Positions 24,657 through 33,936 of a DNA stretch of 64,000 bases are shown one piece after another. The DNA lies in contig CAVQER010000007.1 in assembly GCA_963711595.1 (NCBI GenBank), positions 1-64,000 of the forward strand, in the 5' to 3' direction. Below the pieces are notes generated by a model. That model was not told the DNA's origin and did not search any database. It saw only the letters and a program-made list of their open reading frames with translations. The position numbers were made by a program, and so were the translations under genes. Position 1 is the stretch's first letter, and each line of letters opens with the position of its first letter. Source of the stretch: JAUSIF01 sp963711595 (GTDB lineage: Bacteria > Pseudomonadota > Alphaproteobacteria > Rhizobiales > Xanthobacteraceae).

Positions 24657-27464
24657 CTAGCGGCTCGCCTGCGCGCGCTTCGGGCGCTCGCGCTCCTCAC
24701 TCTGCTCGAACACCGCGAGCAGACCGCGCCGGATCGCGGCCTGGCGTTGCGGCGAGACGATCTTCGCCCCGGTAAGGTCGGTCACGTAGAAGACGTCAAT
24801 CACGCGCTCCCCGAAGGTCGCGACGTGCGCCGAGGCGATGTTGAGGTTGAGCCGCGAGATCGTGTTGGTGAGATTAAAGAGGAGGCCGGGCCGGTCGAGG
24901 CCGACCACTTCAATGACGGTGTGGCGATCCGACCATGCATTGTGCACGTTCACTTCCGGTTCCACGGCGAACGCCGCGTGACGCGCCTTCGGCGGCTTCT
25001 TCGCGACGACCTCCGGTAGGCGCGTCTCACCTTTGAGCGTGCGCTCGATCGAGTCGGCGATGCGCGACGCACGCCGCACCTCGTCGTCGTCATGATCGAA
25101 CTCACGCGAAATCGAAATCGTGTCGAGCGCGCGGCCGTCGGTCGTCGTGAAGATCTGGGCATCGACGATGTTCGCGCCGGCGACCGCGCATGCGCCGGCA
25201 ATCACCGACAACAAGCGCGGATGATCGGGAGCGAGGATCGTAAGCTCGGTGACACCGCGTGCCTCGTCGATGCGGGTTGAGGTGGCAAGCGCCCAATTCG
25301 CGCGCTCGGTATCCGCGAGAAACCGTGCGTGCTCGATTTTGTGGCCGAGATCCACCTTTAGCCAGTACGGCGGGTAGTGACGTGCGACGTAGCGATCGAG
25401 CTCCGCCGGATCCCAATCCTTCATCGCCGCCCTGAATTCGGCCTGGGCCATCTCGACGCGGCGCGTCCGGTTGACCTCGGAGAAGCCGCCGGTCAGCACG
25501 GGCTCGGTCTCGTAGTAGAGCGTACGCAGAAGCTGCGCTTTCCATCCGTTCCAGACGCCCGGTCCGACCGCACTGATGTCGGCCGTCGTCAGGATCATGA
25601 GCATCTTCAAGCGCTCAAGGCTTTGCACCACCGCAGCGAAGTCTTCGATCGTCTTGCGGTCGCCGAGATCGCGCGACTGCGCAATCATCGACATGGTCAA
25701 ATGCTGCTCGACGAGCCAGGCGACGGTTTCGGTTTCGGCCGCATTCAGTCCGAAGCGCGGACAGAGGCGGCGCGCGACTTTCGCGCCGGCGACGGAGTGG
25801 TCCTCGGGCCGGCCCTTTGCGATGTCATGCAGGAACAGCGCGATGTAGAGAAGGTCACGGTTCTTGACGCCGGCCATCAGCTCGTTCGCGAGCCCAAAGG
25901 AGGAATTCTTGCCGCCCTCGATTTCCGCGAGAACGCCGATGCAGCGGATCAGATGCTCGTCGACGGTGTAGTGGTGGTAGAGATTGAACTGCATCATCGC
26001 GACGACGCGCCCGAAATCGGGAACAAAGCGGCCGAGCGCGCCGGTTTCATTCATGCGCCGGAGCACGATTTCCGGCGCATTCCTCGATGTCAAAACCCCG
26101 CGAAACAGCCGGTTCGCCTCCTTGTTCTCGCGCAGGCCGGCGTCGATAAGGTCAAGCGACCGCCGCGCGAGCTTTAGGGCGTCCGGGTGCAGCTCGAGAT
26201 CGTGTTCGTCGGCCAGGCAAAACAGGCGGATGAGGTTGACGGGATCGCGCGCGAACGCCTCGTCGTCGGCGACGTTGATGCGGTCGTAGTCGATGAAGAA
26301 ATCCGGGTGGTCCTTGATCGGCCGCCGCTTGCGGCGGGTGAGCGTCGCCACCATGCGCGTGAGCCGCGGAACAGGCATGGCTTCCTGCTCTTCGAGCGCC
26401 GCGCAAAAGATCCCGGTAAGATCGCCGACATCCTTCGCGATCAGGAAGTAGTGCTTCATGAAGCGCTCGACGTCGAGCATCCCTGGGTGCTCGGTGTAGC
26501 CAAGCCGCTCGGCCATCTCGCGCTGCAGGTCGAATGACAGCCGCTCCTCGGCACGGCCGGCAAGAAAATGCAGATGGCAGCGGACGGCCCAGAGGAAATT
26601 TTCGGCGCGGTGAAACAGCGCCGCTTCCTCCTTGTTGAAGACGCCCTTGTCGATCAGGTCGACGGTGTCGCGCACGCGATAGACGTACTTTGCGATCCAG
26701 AACAGCGTGTGCAGGTCGCGCAGCCCGCCCTTGCCGTCCTTGACGTTGGGCTCGACGAGGTAGCGTGACTCGCCGGCACGCTTGTGACGCTCCTCGCGCT
26801 CGGCGAGTTTCGCGCCGATGAATTCGGGCGCGGTCCCCTGCACCACCTCGCGGTCGAAGCGCGCCGCAAGTTCGTCGGAAAGCGTCTGGTCACCAACGAT
26901 GTGGCGCGCCTCGAGTACCGTGGTGCGTATGGTCATGTCGGCGCGCGCCTGGCGGATGCACTCGTCGATCGAGCGGCTCGCGTGGCCGACCTTCAGCCCC
27001 ATGTCCCAGAGCGTGTAGAGGATCGTCTCCGCGACGCTCTCACCCCAGGCGGTTTGTTTGTACGGCAGCACGAACAGGAGATCGATGTCCGAGCCGGGTG
27101 CGAGCATGCCGCGGCCATACCCGCCGACCGCGACGATCGACATCCGCTCGCTGGAGGACGGATTGTCGGAGCGATAGAGTGCGCCGGCGGCGACCTCGAA
27201 GCCGAGCGAAATGATCGTATCGATCAACTGCGAGAGGCCCTCGGCGCAGTGACGGCCCGAGCCGCCGTCCAGCAGCCGCTTCTCGGCAAGTTCGCGCCCC
27301 TTTTGCAGGGCGCGCTTCAGGCGGACACCGGTTGCGGATCGCAATGCGGCCTCATCGCCGTCATGCTTCTTGGCAATCGCCGCGAGGTCGGCACGGATCG
27401 CCGCGGAATCGATCAAATCCGCAGACGCAACATGCGACCGTCGGCGCGACGATGGCTGCGACAT
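24657..27464 (-). CDS. glnD: [Protein-PII] uridylyltransferase / uridylyl-removing enzyme
   Basis: 935 aa, the expected length. It senses glutamine and modifies PII proteins. Domains: nucleotidyltransferase with VGGYGRGMLAPGSDIDLLF at about 112-130, the GlnD-specific KDGKGGLRDLHTLFW helix block, HD domain (VDEHLIRCIG, LFLHDIAKGRPEDHS), and two C-terminal ACT domains (TILAPDHPRLLSVIAGACA and EVVGLDRPGLLFNLTNTIS). All catalytic residues look intact. Confidence 0.96.
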   Translation of the reverse strand: MSQPSSRRRSHVASADLIDSAAIRADLAAIAKKHDGDEAALRSATGVRLKRALQKGRELAEKRLLDGGSGRHCAEGLSQLIDTIISLGFEVAAGALYRSDNPSSSERMSIVAVGGYGRGMLAPGSDIDLLFVLPYKQTAWGESVAETILYTLWDMGLKVGHASRSIDECIRQARADMTIRTTVLEARHIVGDQTLSDELAARFDREVVQGTAPEFIGAKLAEREERHKRAGESRYLVEPNVKDGKGGLRDLHTLFWIAKYVYRVRDTVDLIDKGVFNKEEAALFHRAENFLWAVRCHLHFLAGRAEERLSFDLQREMAERLGYTEHPGMLDVERFMKHYFLIAKDVGDLTGIFCAALEEQEAMPVPRLTRMVATLTRRKRRPIKDHPDFFIDYDRINVADDEAFARDPVNLIRLFCLADEHDLELHPDALKLARRSLDLIDAGLRENKEANRLFRGVLTSRNAPEIVLRRMNETGALGRFVPDFGRVVAMMQFNLYHHYTVDEHLIRCIGVLAEIEGGKNSSFGLANELMAGVKNRDLLYIALFLHDIAKGRPEDHSVAGAKVARRLCPRFGLNAAETETVAWLVEQHLTMSMIAQSRDLGDRKTIEDFAAVVQSLERLKMLMILTTADISAVGPGVWNGWKAQLLRTLYYETEPVLTGGFSEVNRTRRVEMAQAEFRAAMKDWDPAELDRYVARHYPPYWLKVDLGHKIEHARFLADTERANWALATSTRIDEARGVTELTILAPDHPRLLSVIAGACAVAGANIVDAQIFTTTDGRALDTISISREFDHDDDEVRRASRIADSIERTLKGETRLPEVVAKKPPKARHAAFAVEPEVNVHNAWSDRHTVIEVVGLDRPGLLFNLTNTISRLNLNIASAHVATFGERVIDVFYVTDLTGAKIVSPQRQAAIRRGLLAVFEQSEERERPKRAQASR

Positions 27465-27583
27465 GAGAAGAACCTACCCGGCTCCGCCTTAGCTGATCCG
27501 GGTGGCCAAGTCATTGATGCGGGTGACTTCTCGAAGAGGCAAAGAGCGGTCCCCGCACAATAATACGCCTATTTTTTGTGCTT

Positions 27584-27600
27584 TATTGTTATTGACAATA
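27584..27600. promoter_or_regulatory. 17-bp palindrome, candidate operator for the sulfonate-importer operon
   Basis: TATTGT-TATTG-ACAATA, a perfect 6-bp inverted repeat with a 5-bp centre, lying in an A/T-rich patch that stands out in this GC-rich DNA. It is about 134 nt upstream of the ABC-importer start and 120 nt from glnD on the other side. It has the shape of a dimeric regulator site, but I cannot name the regulator or say which gene it serves. Confidence 0.4.
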
Positions 27601-27733
27601 CTAGTCTGTATGTTGGACAAATTACACGTGGAAAACGCGGTGTTTTCCATTGGGCGCGCCCGCCGCGCCATTCGGATTTCCGAGCGCGTGCCGCCACTGG
27701 CGTCATCGCTCACTACAGACTTGGAGCGTTCCG

Positions 27734-28717
27734 ATGAGTCTCACTCGCCGCACTGCCCTCACCTCGCTCGGGGCATTCGCCTTCGCCTCGCTCGTCGCCA
27801 CATCCGCTTCCGCACAGTCGAAACTCTCGGAGCTCCGACTCGACTGGGCGACGTACAACCCGGTTTCGATCATTCTGAAGAATCAAGGACTGCTCGAGAA
27901 GGAATTCGAGAAGGACGGCATCAGGGTCCGCTGGGTGCAGACGCTCGGCTCGAACAAGGCGCTTGAATTTCTGAATGCGGGCTCGATTGATCTTGGCTCT
28001 ACCGCTGGTTCGGCAGCGCTCGTCGCCCGGATCAACGGCAACCCGATTAAGTCGATCTACGTCTACTCGCGGCCCGAATGGACGGCGCTCGTCACGCGCA
28101 AGGACGCAGGCGTCGCGAAGGTCGCCGACCTCAAAGGCAAGTCGGTCGCGGTCACGCGCGGAACTGACCCGCACATTTTTCTCGTTCGTGCGCTTGCGGA
28201 CGCCGGTCTGACCGACAAGGACGTGCGCTTCGTCCTGCTTCAGCATGCTGACGGACGGCTCGCTCTGCAACGCGGAGACGTGCAGGCCTGGGCCGGACTC
28301 GACCCGATGATGGCATCCGCGGAGATCGACGACGGCGCGGTCCTGTTCTTTCGCAAGCCCGAGGCGAACACTTGGGGCATCCTCAATGTCCGCGAGAGCT
28401 TCGCGAAGGAGAATCCGGAGGTCGTGGCGCGGGTGCTCAAGGTCTATGAGCAGGCGCGCAAATGGTCGCTTGCCAATCCGAAGGAAGTGACGAAAGCGCT
28501 CGCCGACGCGGCGAAAATTCCGGACGTCGTCGCCGAGAAACAGCTGAAGGAACGCACCGAGCTCACGCATAGCGCGATCGGCAAGCCGCAGCATGAATCG
28601 ATTCTCGCTGCCGGACTCGCGCTGCAGCAGGCCGGCGTTGTGCCGGCGAACGTCGACGTGAAGAAGGCCGTGGACGAGCTCATTGACACGCGCTTCAACG
28701 CGGCATTGACGAACTAA
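27734..28717 (+). CDS. ssuA: Sulfonate-type ABC importer, periplasmic substrate-binding protein
   Basis: 327 aa from MSLTRRTALTS, preceded by GGAGCGTTCC. A signal peptide (LGAFAFASLVATSASA, cleaved before QSK) with an RR pair. The mature protein is of the SsuA/NMT1 type: LDWATYNPVSIILKNQGLLE, AGSIDLGSTAGSAALVARING, LKGKSVAVTRGTDPH. Ligand is probably an alkanesulfonate or similar organic anion, but no SsuD/SsuE monooxygenase gene is adjacent, so the name should be treated as family-level. Confidence 0.82.
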   Translation: MSLTRRTALTSLGAFAFASLVATSASAQSKLSELRLDWATYNPVSIILKNQGLLEKEFEKDGIRVRWVQTLGSNKALEFLNAGSIDLGSTAGSAALVARINGNPIKSIYVYSRPEWTALVTRKDAGVAKVADLKGKSVAVTRGTDPHIFLVRALADAGLTDKDVRFVLLQHADGRLALQRGDVQAWAGLDPMMASAEIDDGAVLFFRKPEANTWGILNVRESFAKENPEVVARVLKVYEQARKWSLANPKEVTKALADAAKIPDVVAEKQLKERTELTHSAIGKPQHESILAAGLALQQAGVVPANVDVKKAVDELIDTRFNAALTN

Positions 28718-28733
28718 GTGGAGTTCCTCCCGG

Positions 28734-29591
28734 GTGGTGGCTGTGACTGCATTCGAACGCGCTGATCCAGCGCCCGAAGCGGCCGCGGCCGCCACCCAAC
28801 CCGTCGCGCAGGCGCGCTCGCGGCGGCGAGGGCCGCAACTACTCATCGGACTCGCGCTACCGGTCGCACTTGCGATCGGGTGGGAGCTCACGGTGCGCGT
28901 GGGCCTCGCCGAAGGCCGGCTCATGCCCCCGCCGAGCCGCATTTTCACGACTCTTTATGATCTCGCGGTCACCGGCGAGTTGTGGGTGCACGTGGGCGCG
29001 ACGCTCGCTCGTGTGGGCTCCGGCTTCACGCTTGGCGTGATCGGCGGAACGCTAGTCGGCGCGCTCGCGGGTGCATCGCGGTTGTCGCGAGAAATTCTCG
29101 ACCCTTCGCTGCAGGGACTGCGCTCGGTTCCATCGATCGCATGGGTACCACTCTTTATTCTTTGGCTTGGGATCTTCGAGCAGTCGAAGATCGCGCTGAT
29201 CGCTGTCGGTTGCTTCTTCCCGATCTATCTTGGCGTGCTCGGCGCGATCCAGTCGGTCGATCGCAAGACCGTCGAGGTCGGCCGCATCTTCCGGCTTTCG
29301 ACGCCGCAGCTCGTGCGCCGCATTCTGCTGCCGGCGATCTTGCCGGCATATGTCGTGAGCTTGCGGCAAGGGCTCGGCCTCGGATGGATGTTCGTGGTCG
29401 CGGCCGAATTCATGGGCGCGTCCGAGGGTCTCGGTTATCTTCTCGTCGACGGCCAACAACTCGGAAAACCCGCTCAGATCATCAGTGCCATCCTCGCCTT
29501 CGCCATCCTCGGAAAGCTCAGCGACGGGCTGCTCAAGGCGGCAACGGCGCCGTTCCTAACCTGGCAAGACGCGTTCGCGCCGAAGCAGTGA
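28734..29591 (+). CDS. ssuC: Sulfonate-type ABC importer, permease
   Basis: 285 aa, GTG start. A long Ala-rich N-terminal stretch precedes six membrane helices (LLIGLALPVALAIGWEL first). The cytosolic EAA loop is VEVGRIFRLSTPQLVRRILLPAILP in the usual position, where the R-I-L-L-P-A-x-L-P core contacts the ATPase. GLGYLLVDGQQL is typical of the SsuC/TauC group. 16 nt after ssuA and 7 nt before ssuB. Confidence 0.88.
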   Translation: MVAVTAFERADPAPEAAAAATQPVAQARSRRRGPQLLIGLALPVALAIGWELTVRVGLAEGRLMPPPSRIFTTLYDLAVTGELWVHVGATLARVGSGFTLGVIGGTLVGALAGASRLSREILDPSLQGLRSVPSIAWVPLFILWLGIFEQSKIALIAVGCFFPIYLGVLGAIQSVDRKTVEVGRIFRLSTPQLVRRILLPAILPAYVVSLRQGLGLGWMFVVAAEFMGASEGLGYLLVDGQQLGKPAQIISAILAFAILGKLSDGLLKAATAPFLTWQDAFAPKQ

Positions 29592-29598
29592 GGGAACG

Positions 29599-30372
29599 AT
29601 GCTGGTCGTCGAATCCGCAGAGAAAATCTACCCGAACGGGACGCGCGCCATCGCCGGTCTCAGCCTCGAGGTCGCGGAAGGCGAGATCGTCGCGGTCGTC
29701 GGCGGCTCCGGCTGCGGCAAGAGCACTTTGCTCCGGCTTGTCGCCGGGCTCGACCAGCCGACGCGCGGACGCGTACGGCTCGACGGGGAGACGATCACGA
29801 AGCCGCACCCGCTCGTCGGACTGGTCTTCCAGGAGCCGAGACTGCTCGCCTGGCTGACGGTCGAACAGAACGTAGGGTTCGGCCTTGCCAATCGCGCGCG
29901 CGCGGAGCGCCAGCGTGTGGTGTCAGAGGTGCTCGAACGGGTGGGCCTGGACGGCCGCGGGCATTGCTGGCCGCGCGAGCTTTCCGGTGGACAGGCACAG
30001 CGCGTGGCAATCGCGCGCGCGCTTGCGCCGCATCCGAAGGTCCTCCTTTTGGATGAGCCGTTTTCCGCAGTGGATGCGTTTACGCGCGCGAGTCTGCACG
30101 AACATTTGCTCGATCTCTGGAGCGCATTTCGGCCCACGCTCGTGTTAGTGACTCACGACGTGGAGGAGGCGGCTTTCCTCGCCGACCGTGTGTTGGTCAT
30201 GGAGCCCAATCCGGGTCGTATCGCTGCGCAAATCGACGTCGACCTCGCGCGGCCGCGCGATCGGTACGGCAACGAGATCGAGCAGATGAAGCGGCGCATC
30301 TTGTGGGCGCTCGACCGCAGCCTGCGAGACCGCAGCTACGGAGAACATCTGGCGCCGGCCGCCGCTATCTGA
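29599..30372 (+). CDS. ssuB: Sulfonate-type ABC importer, ATP-binding subunit
   Basis: 257 aa. Walker A GGSGCGKST, Q-loop VFQEPRLLAW, signature LSGGQAQRV, Walker B VLLLDEPFSAVD and H-loop VTHDVEEA all present. The Q-loop EPRLLPW-like motif is characteristic of SsuB/TauB ATPases. It powers import with the two preceding genes. Confidence 0.9.
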   Translation: MLVVESAEKIYPNGTRAIAGLSLEVAEGEIVAVVGGSGCGKSTLLRLVAGLDQPTRGRVRLDGETITKPHPLVGLVFQEPRLLAWLTVEQNVGFGLANRARAERQRVVSEVLERVGLDGRGHCWPRELSGGQAQRVAIARALAPHPKVLLLDEPFSAVDAFTRASLHEHLLDLWSAFRPTLVLVTHDVEEAAFLADRVLVMEPNPGRIAAQIDVDLARPRDRYGNEIEQMKRRILWALDRSLRDRSYGEHLAPAAAI

Positions 30373-30409
30373 GATAGATGCCGTCGAATTTTAATCTCGA
30401 GAGGGACCA

Positions 30410-30919
30410 ATGGACGCGAACGCGTTGCGCGAGATGCAAGCGCCGATCAAGGACCGCTATCGTAAGGAGCCGGACGCGGCCTTGATCACACTGAAGGCCA
30501 AGGGCTCGCTCGATGAAGGAATCGCCTGCAAGGTCGAGACGGGCCGCGCGCTCGCGGTGGCCGGGCTGCATCCAGCCACCGGCGGCTCCGGCATGGAGCT
30601 CTGTTCCGGCGACATGCTGCTCGAGGCGCTTGTCGCATGTGCGGGCGTAACTTTGCGCGCCGTATCGACGGCCCTTGGAATCGAAGTCAAGAGTGGGACC
30701 GTCGAAGCCGAAGGCGAACTCGACTTCCGCGGAACGCTCGGCGTCGACAAGGAGGCGCCGGTCGGCTTCAGGACAATCCGTGTCGCGTTCAAGCTCGACA
30801 CCGACGCGCCGCAGGAAAAGATCGATCAACTGCTGAAGCTCACCGAACGCTATTGCGTGGTGTTGCAGACGATCCGCAATTCGGTCGAAGCAAGCGCGAA
30901 GGTCGTGCGCGCCGGGTAA
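30410..30919 (+). CDS. OsmC-family protein
   Basis: 169 aa. It has the OsmC fold signatures: GMELCSGDMLLEALVACAGVTL with one conserved Cys at ~65 and the second Cys in VACAG region, and a late TERYCVVLQTIRNS with another Cys. Family members are thiol peroxidases for organic hydroperoxides, or of unknown role. It follows ssuB by 37 nt on the same strand, an arrangement also seen with sulfonate importers elsewhere, so a role in handling sulfur metabolites is possible but unproven. Confidence 0.85.
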   Translation: MDANALREMQAPIKDRYRKEPDAALITLKAKGSLDEGIACKVETGRALAVAGLHPATGGSGMELCSGDMLLEALVACAGVTLRAVSTALGIEVKSGTVEAEGELDFRGTLGVDKEAPVGFRTIRVAFKLDTDAPQEKIDQLLKLTERYCVVLQTIRNSVEASAKVVRAG

Positions 30920-30927
30920 TCTTGCTC

Positions 30928-31017
30928 GTCATGGCCGGGCTCGTCCCGACCATCCCCGACTTCTTCTGTTTGCTTGGCTCAAGGCGTGGACCCCCGGGAC
31001 AACCCGGGGGTGACAGC
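30928..31017. repeat. Rhizobiales-type intergenic palindromic element
   Basis: Lies between the convergent OsmC and mutS genes. It begins GTCATGGCCGGGCTCGTCCC and ends with a strong hairpin ACCCCCGGG-ACAA-CCCGGGGGT (30990-31011). Elements with this wording (CATGGCCGGGCTTGTCCCGGCCAT ... GGACCCCCGGG in pieces) are scattered between genes in Bradyrhizobium and relatives. Only one copy is seen here. The hairpin may also end transcription from both sides. Confidence 0.6.
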
Positions 31018-31027
31018 CGAGGTTGCG

Positions 31028-33754
31028 TCACGGCATGCTGTCTTTCTCCAGCACCTTCAAGCGGTAGAGCGCTTCGAGCGCCTCCTTCGGCGTGAGGGCA
31101 TCGGGATCGATCGCGGCCAGCGCTTCCCGCAAAGGATCTGCGGACAGCGCATCGCGCCGAGCCGCCGAGAAAAGCGGTAAGTCGTCGATCATCCTGCGGA
31201 CGGGCGCCGCGCGATCGGATGCTTCGAGTTCCCACAGAATAGTCCGGGCGCGTTCGACGACCGCTGTTGGCAATCCGGCGAGCTTCGCGACCTGCACGCC
31301 ATAGGACCGATCTGCCACCCCGGGCGCAACTTCGTGCAGGAACACGACGTCACCCTGAAATTCCTTCACTCTCACGGTCGTATTCACAAGTCGCGGCAAT
31401 CGCGCTGAGAGCGCGGTGAGCTCGTGAAAATGCGTCGCGAACAACGTGCGACATCTATTCTGCTCATGCAGATGTTCGAGCGTCGCCCACGCGATCGAGA
31501 GCCCGTCAAATGTCGCGGTGCCTCGGCCGATTTCGTCGAGAATCACCAAGGACCGCGGCGAGGCCTGATGCAGGATCGCGGCCGTCTCGACCATCTCCAC
31601 CATGAATGTCGATCGGCCTCGTGCGAGATCATCGGCGGCGCCGACGCGCGAGAACAGGCGATCGATCACTCCGATATGCGCTCGCCGCGCCGGCACGAAA
31701 AAGCCCATCTGCGCCAGGATCGCCATCAATGCGTTCTGACGCAGGAACGTGGATTTGCCCGCCATGTTCGGGCCTGTCACAAGCCAAATGCGTCCGGCTT
31801 CGGACCCGCCAGGCGCCGACAGATCGCAATCGTTCGGCACGAACGGACCGCCGTCACGGCGCAAAGCCTGCTCGACCACGGGATGTCGTCCGCCTTCGAT
31901 TTGAAAGGAGTGCGAGCCGTCAACCTGCGGACGCACCCAACGCTCGGTTTCGGCGAGTTCCGCAGAGGCGGCCGCGACGTCGACGCGAGCCAGCGCGTCG
32001 GCTACCCGTTCAAGAATTTTCGCGGCGGCCAGAACCCTTTCGACCAGACGGTCGAACACCGAGAGCTCAATCGACAGTGCCCGATCGGCGGCGGAGACAA
32101 TACGGCTCTCGATCTCGCCGAGTTCGGCAGTCGAGAAGCGCATGGCCCCGGCCATGGTCTGCCGGTGAATGAAGGTCGCGCGAAAGTCCGGCGCGAGCAG
32201 CTTCTCCCCGTGTGTCGCCGGCACCTCGATGAAGTAACCCAGCACATTGTTGTGCTTGACCTTGAGAGAGCGTACGCCCGTTTCTTCGGAATAGCGCGTC
32301 TGCAGAGCGGCGATCACGTGACGAGAGTCGTCGCGAAGCTTGCGCGCGGCGTCGAGCTCCTGATCGTAGCCCGCGCGGACGAAATCTCCGTCGCCCTTTG
32401 CGAGCGGCAGCTCTTCGGCGAGCGCGTCGGCAAGTGCGTCGCGCAAATCCGGATCGGGCGCGGCGAGCGCCAGCGCGCAACTCGCGAGCTCAAGCGGACT
32501 CGACTGCTTGAGCGCCCCGGCAACCGCGAGCGCGGCGTCGAGCGCGTCGCGTATCGCCGCAAGATCGCGCGGACCGGCCCGGCCGAGCGAAAGCCGTGCG
32601 AGGGCGCGCGGCAAGTCAGGCGTCATTTCGAGTGTGGCGCGCAATCGCGACCGAAGCTGCGGGTCTTGGATCAGGGCGGCTGCCGCATCGAGACGGATAT
32701 TGATCGCCGCGGGGTCGGTGAGCGGACTCGCGAGCCGCGACGCCAACAATCGCGCGCCGGCCGCCGTCGTCGTACGATCGACAACAGACAGAAGACTTCC
32801 ACGGGTTTCGCCCGCAAGCGTGCGAACGAGCTCGAGATTGGCGCGTGTCGCGGCGTCAATCGACAGCACGCGGCCGGTTTGTGTGCGTGCCGGCGGCGCA
32901 AGCGCCGGCCGGCGGCCGATTTGCGTGCGCTCGACATAGGTCACGACTGCGGCAGCCGCGGTCAGTTCCAGTCTGCTGAAGGCGCCGAAGGAGTCCGTGG
33001 TGGCGACTTGGAAGAATTCGCTCAAGCGGCGCTCGGCGCTTGCGCCGTCGAAAACATCCTTCGCGACGGGCGTGACCGCAGGAAGCGCGCGCCAAAAATT
33101 TCGCAGTTCCGGATCGTCGTAGAGTTGATCAAGCAGGACGATCTCGCCGGGTTCGAGCCTCGCTATCTCCGCGGCGAGCCGGGCGCGGTCCGTCTCTGCG
33201 ACCTGAAACTCGCCGGTGGAAATGTCGAGCCAGGCAAGGCCGAAACCGGGCTCGGCGTCGCTCGCGGGCCGGCCGCGGGCGACCGCGAGCAACCAATTGT
33301 TGCGGCGTGCCTCAAGTAGTGCGTCCTCGGTGAGCGTGCCGGGCGTCACGAGACGGACGACGTCGCGGCGTACGACCGATTTCGAACCGCGCTTCTTCGC
33401 CTCTGCCGGGTCCTCCAGCTGCTCGCACACCGCGACGCGATGGCCGAGCGCGATCAGACGATGGAGATACTCCTCGGCGCGTTCGACCGGCACGCCGCAC
33501 ATCGGAATGTCGCGACCAAGATGCTTGCCGCGCTTCGTGAGCACGATGCTGAGGGCGCGCGAGGCGATTTCGGCGTCCTCGAAGAACAGTTCGTAAAAGT
33601 CGCCCATCCGGTAAAAGAGCAGTGAACCCGGATTGCCGGCCTTAATTTCGAGGTACTGCTCCATCATCGGGGTGGGACGCGCGCTGTCGACGCCGGGCGC
33701 AGCCGCGCCGACTTCCTCCAACAGCTCGAGCTTCGCTGCCGCTCTTTGCGCCAT
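31028..33754 (-). CDS. mutS: DNA mismatch repair protein MutS
   Basis: 908 aa. Mismatch-recognition F-x-E is at about 53-55 in GDFYELF; connector and lever domains follow; the ATPase has Walker A TGPNMAGKST, Walker B LVILDEIGRGT and the ATHFHEL switch. The C-terminal helices (ALTPKEALEALYRLK) are the dimer/tetramer tail. An alternate start cannot be excluded but the N-terminal AAKLELLEE-type extension is common in rhizobial MutS. Faces away from malic enzyme. Confidence 0.96.
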   Translation of the reverse strand: MAQRAAAKLELLEEVGAAAPGVDSARPTPMMEQYLEIKAGNPGSLLFYRMGDFYELFFEDAEIASRALSIVLTKRGKHLGRDIPMCGVPVERAEEYLHRLIALGHRVAVCEQLEDPAEAKKRGSKSVVRRDVVRLVTPGTLTEDALLEARRNNWLLAVARGRPASDAEPGFGLAWLDISTGEFQVAETDRARLAAEIARLEPGEIVLLDQLYDDPELRNFWRALPAVTPVAKDVFDGASAERRLSEFFQVATTDSFGAFSRLELTAAAAVVTYVERTQIGRRPALAPPARTQTGRVLSIDAATRANLELVRTLAGETRGSLLSVVDRTTTAAGARLLASRLASPLTDPAAINIRLDAAAALIQDPQLRSRLRATLEMTPDLPRALARLSLGRAGPRDLAAIRDALDAALAVAGALKQSSPLELASCALALAAPDPDLRDALADALAEELPLAKGDGDFVRAGYDQELDAARKLRDDSRHVIAALQTRYSEETGVRSLKVKHNNVLGYFIEVPATHGEKLLAPDFRATFIHRQTMAGAMRFSTAELGEIESRIVSAADRALSIELSVFDRLVERVLAAAKILERVADALARVDVAAASAELAETERWVRPQVDGSHSFQIEGGRHPVVEQALRRDGGPFVPNDCDLSAPGGSEAGRIWLVTGPNMAGKSTFLRQNALMAILAQMGFFVPARRAHIGVIDRLFSRVGAADDLARGRSTFMVEMVETAAILHQASPRSLVILDEIGRGTATFDGLSIAWATLEHLHEQNRCRTLFATHFHELTALSARLPRLVNTTVRVKEFQGDVVFLHEVAPGVADRSYGVQVAKLAGLPTAVVERARTILWELEASDRAAPVRRMIDDLPLFSAARRDALSADPLREALAAIDPDALTPKEALEALYRLKVLEKDSMP

Positions 33755-33936
33755 GCGCAGACGCTAGCAAATGGCAGTCTCTTCATCATGGCGCCGGCAA
33801 CGCAACCCACAGGCGCGAGAGGCGGCATCGCACCGTCGGCGAACGATGTGACGCGTGCGCGTCGTGCGACAAGTCTACCCGTTAGTCCTTGTTCTGCCGT
33901 GGCTTACTCGGCTAACGTCGAGTTGGAGAGGTTGAG

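Noticed and set aside
31424..33319. A 631-codon open frame on the plus strand opposite mutS
   Set aside because: Antisense shadow of a GC-rich gene; mutS is unmistakable and the plus frame has Arg/Gly-rich sequence without family motifs.
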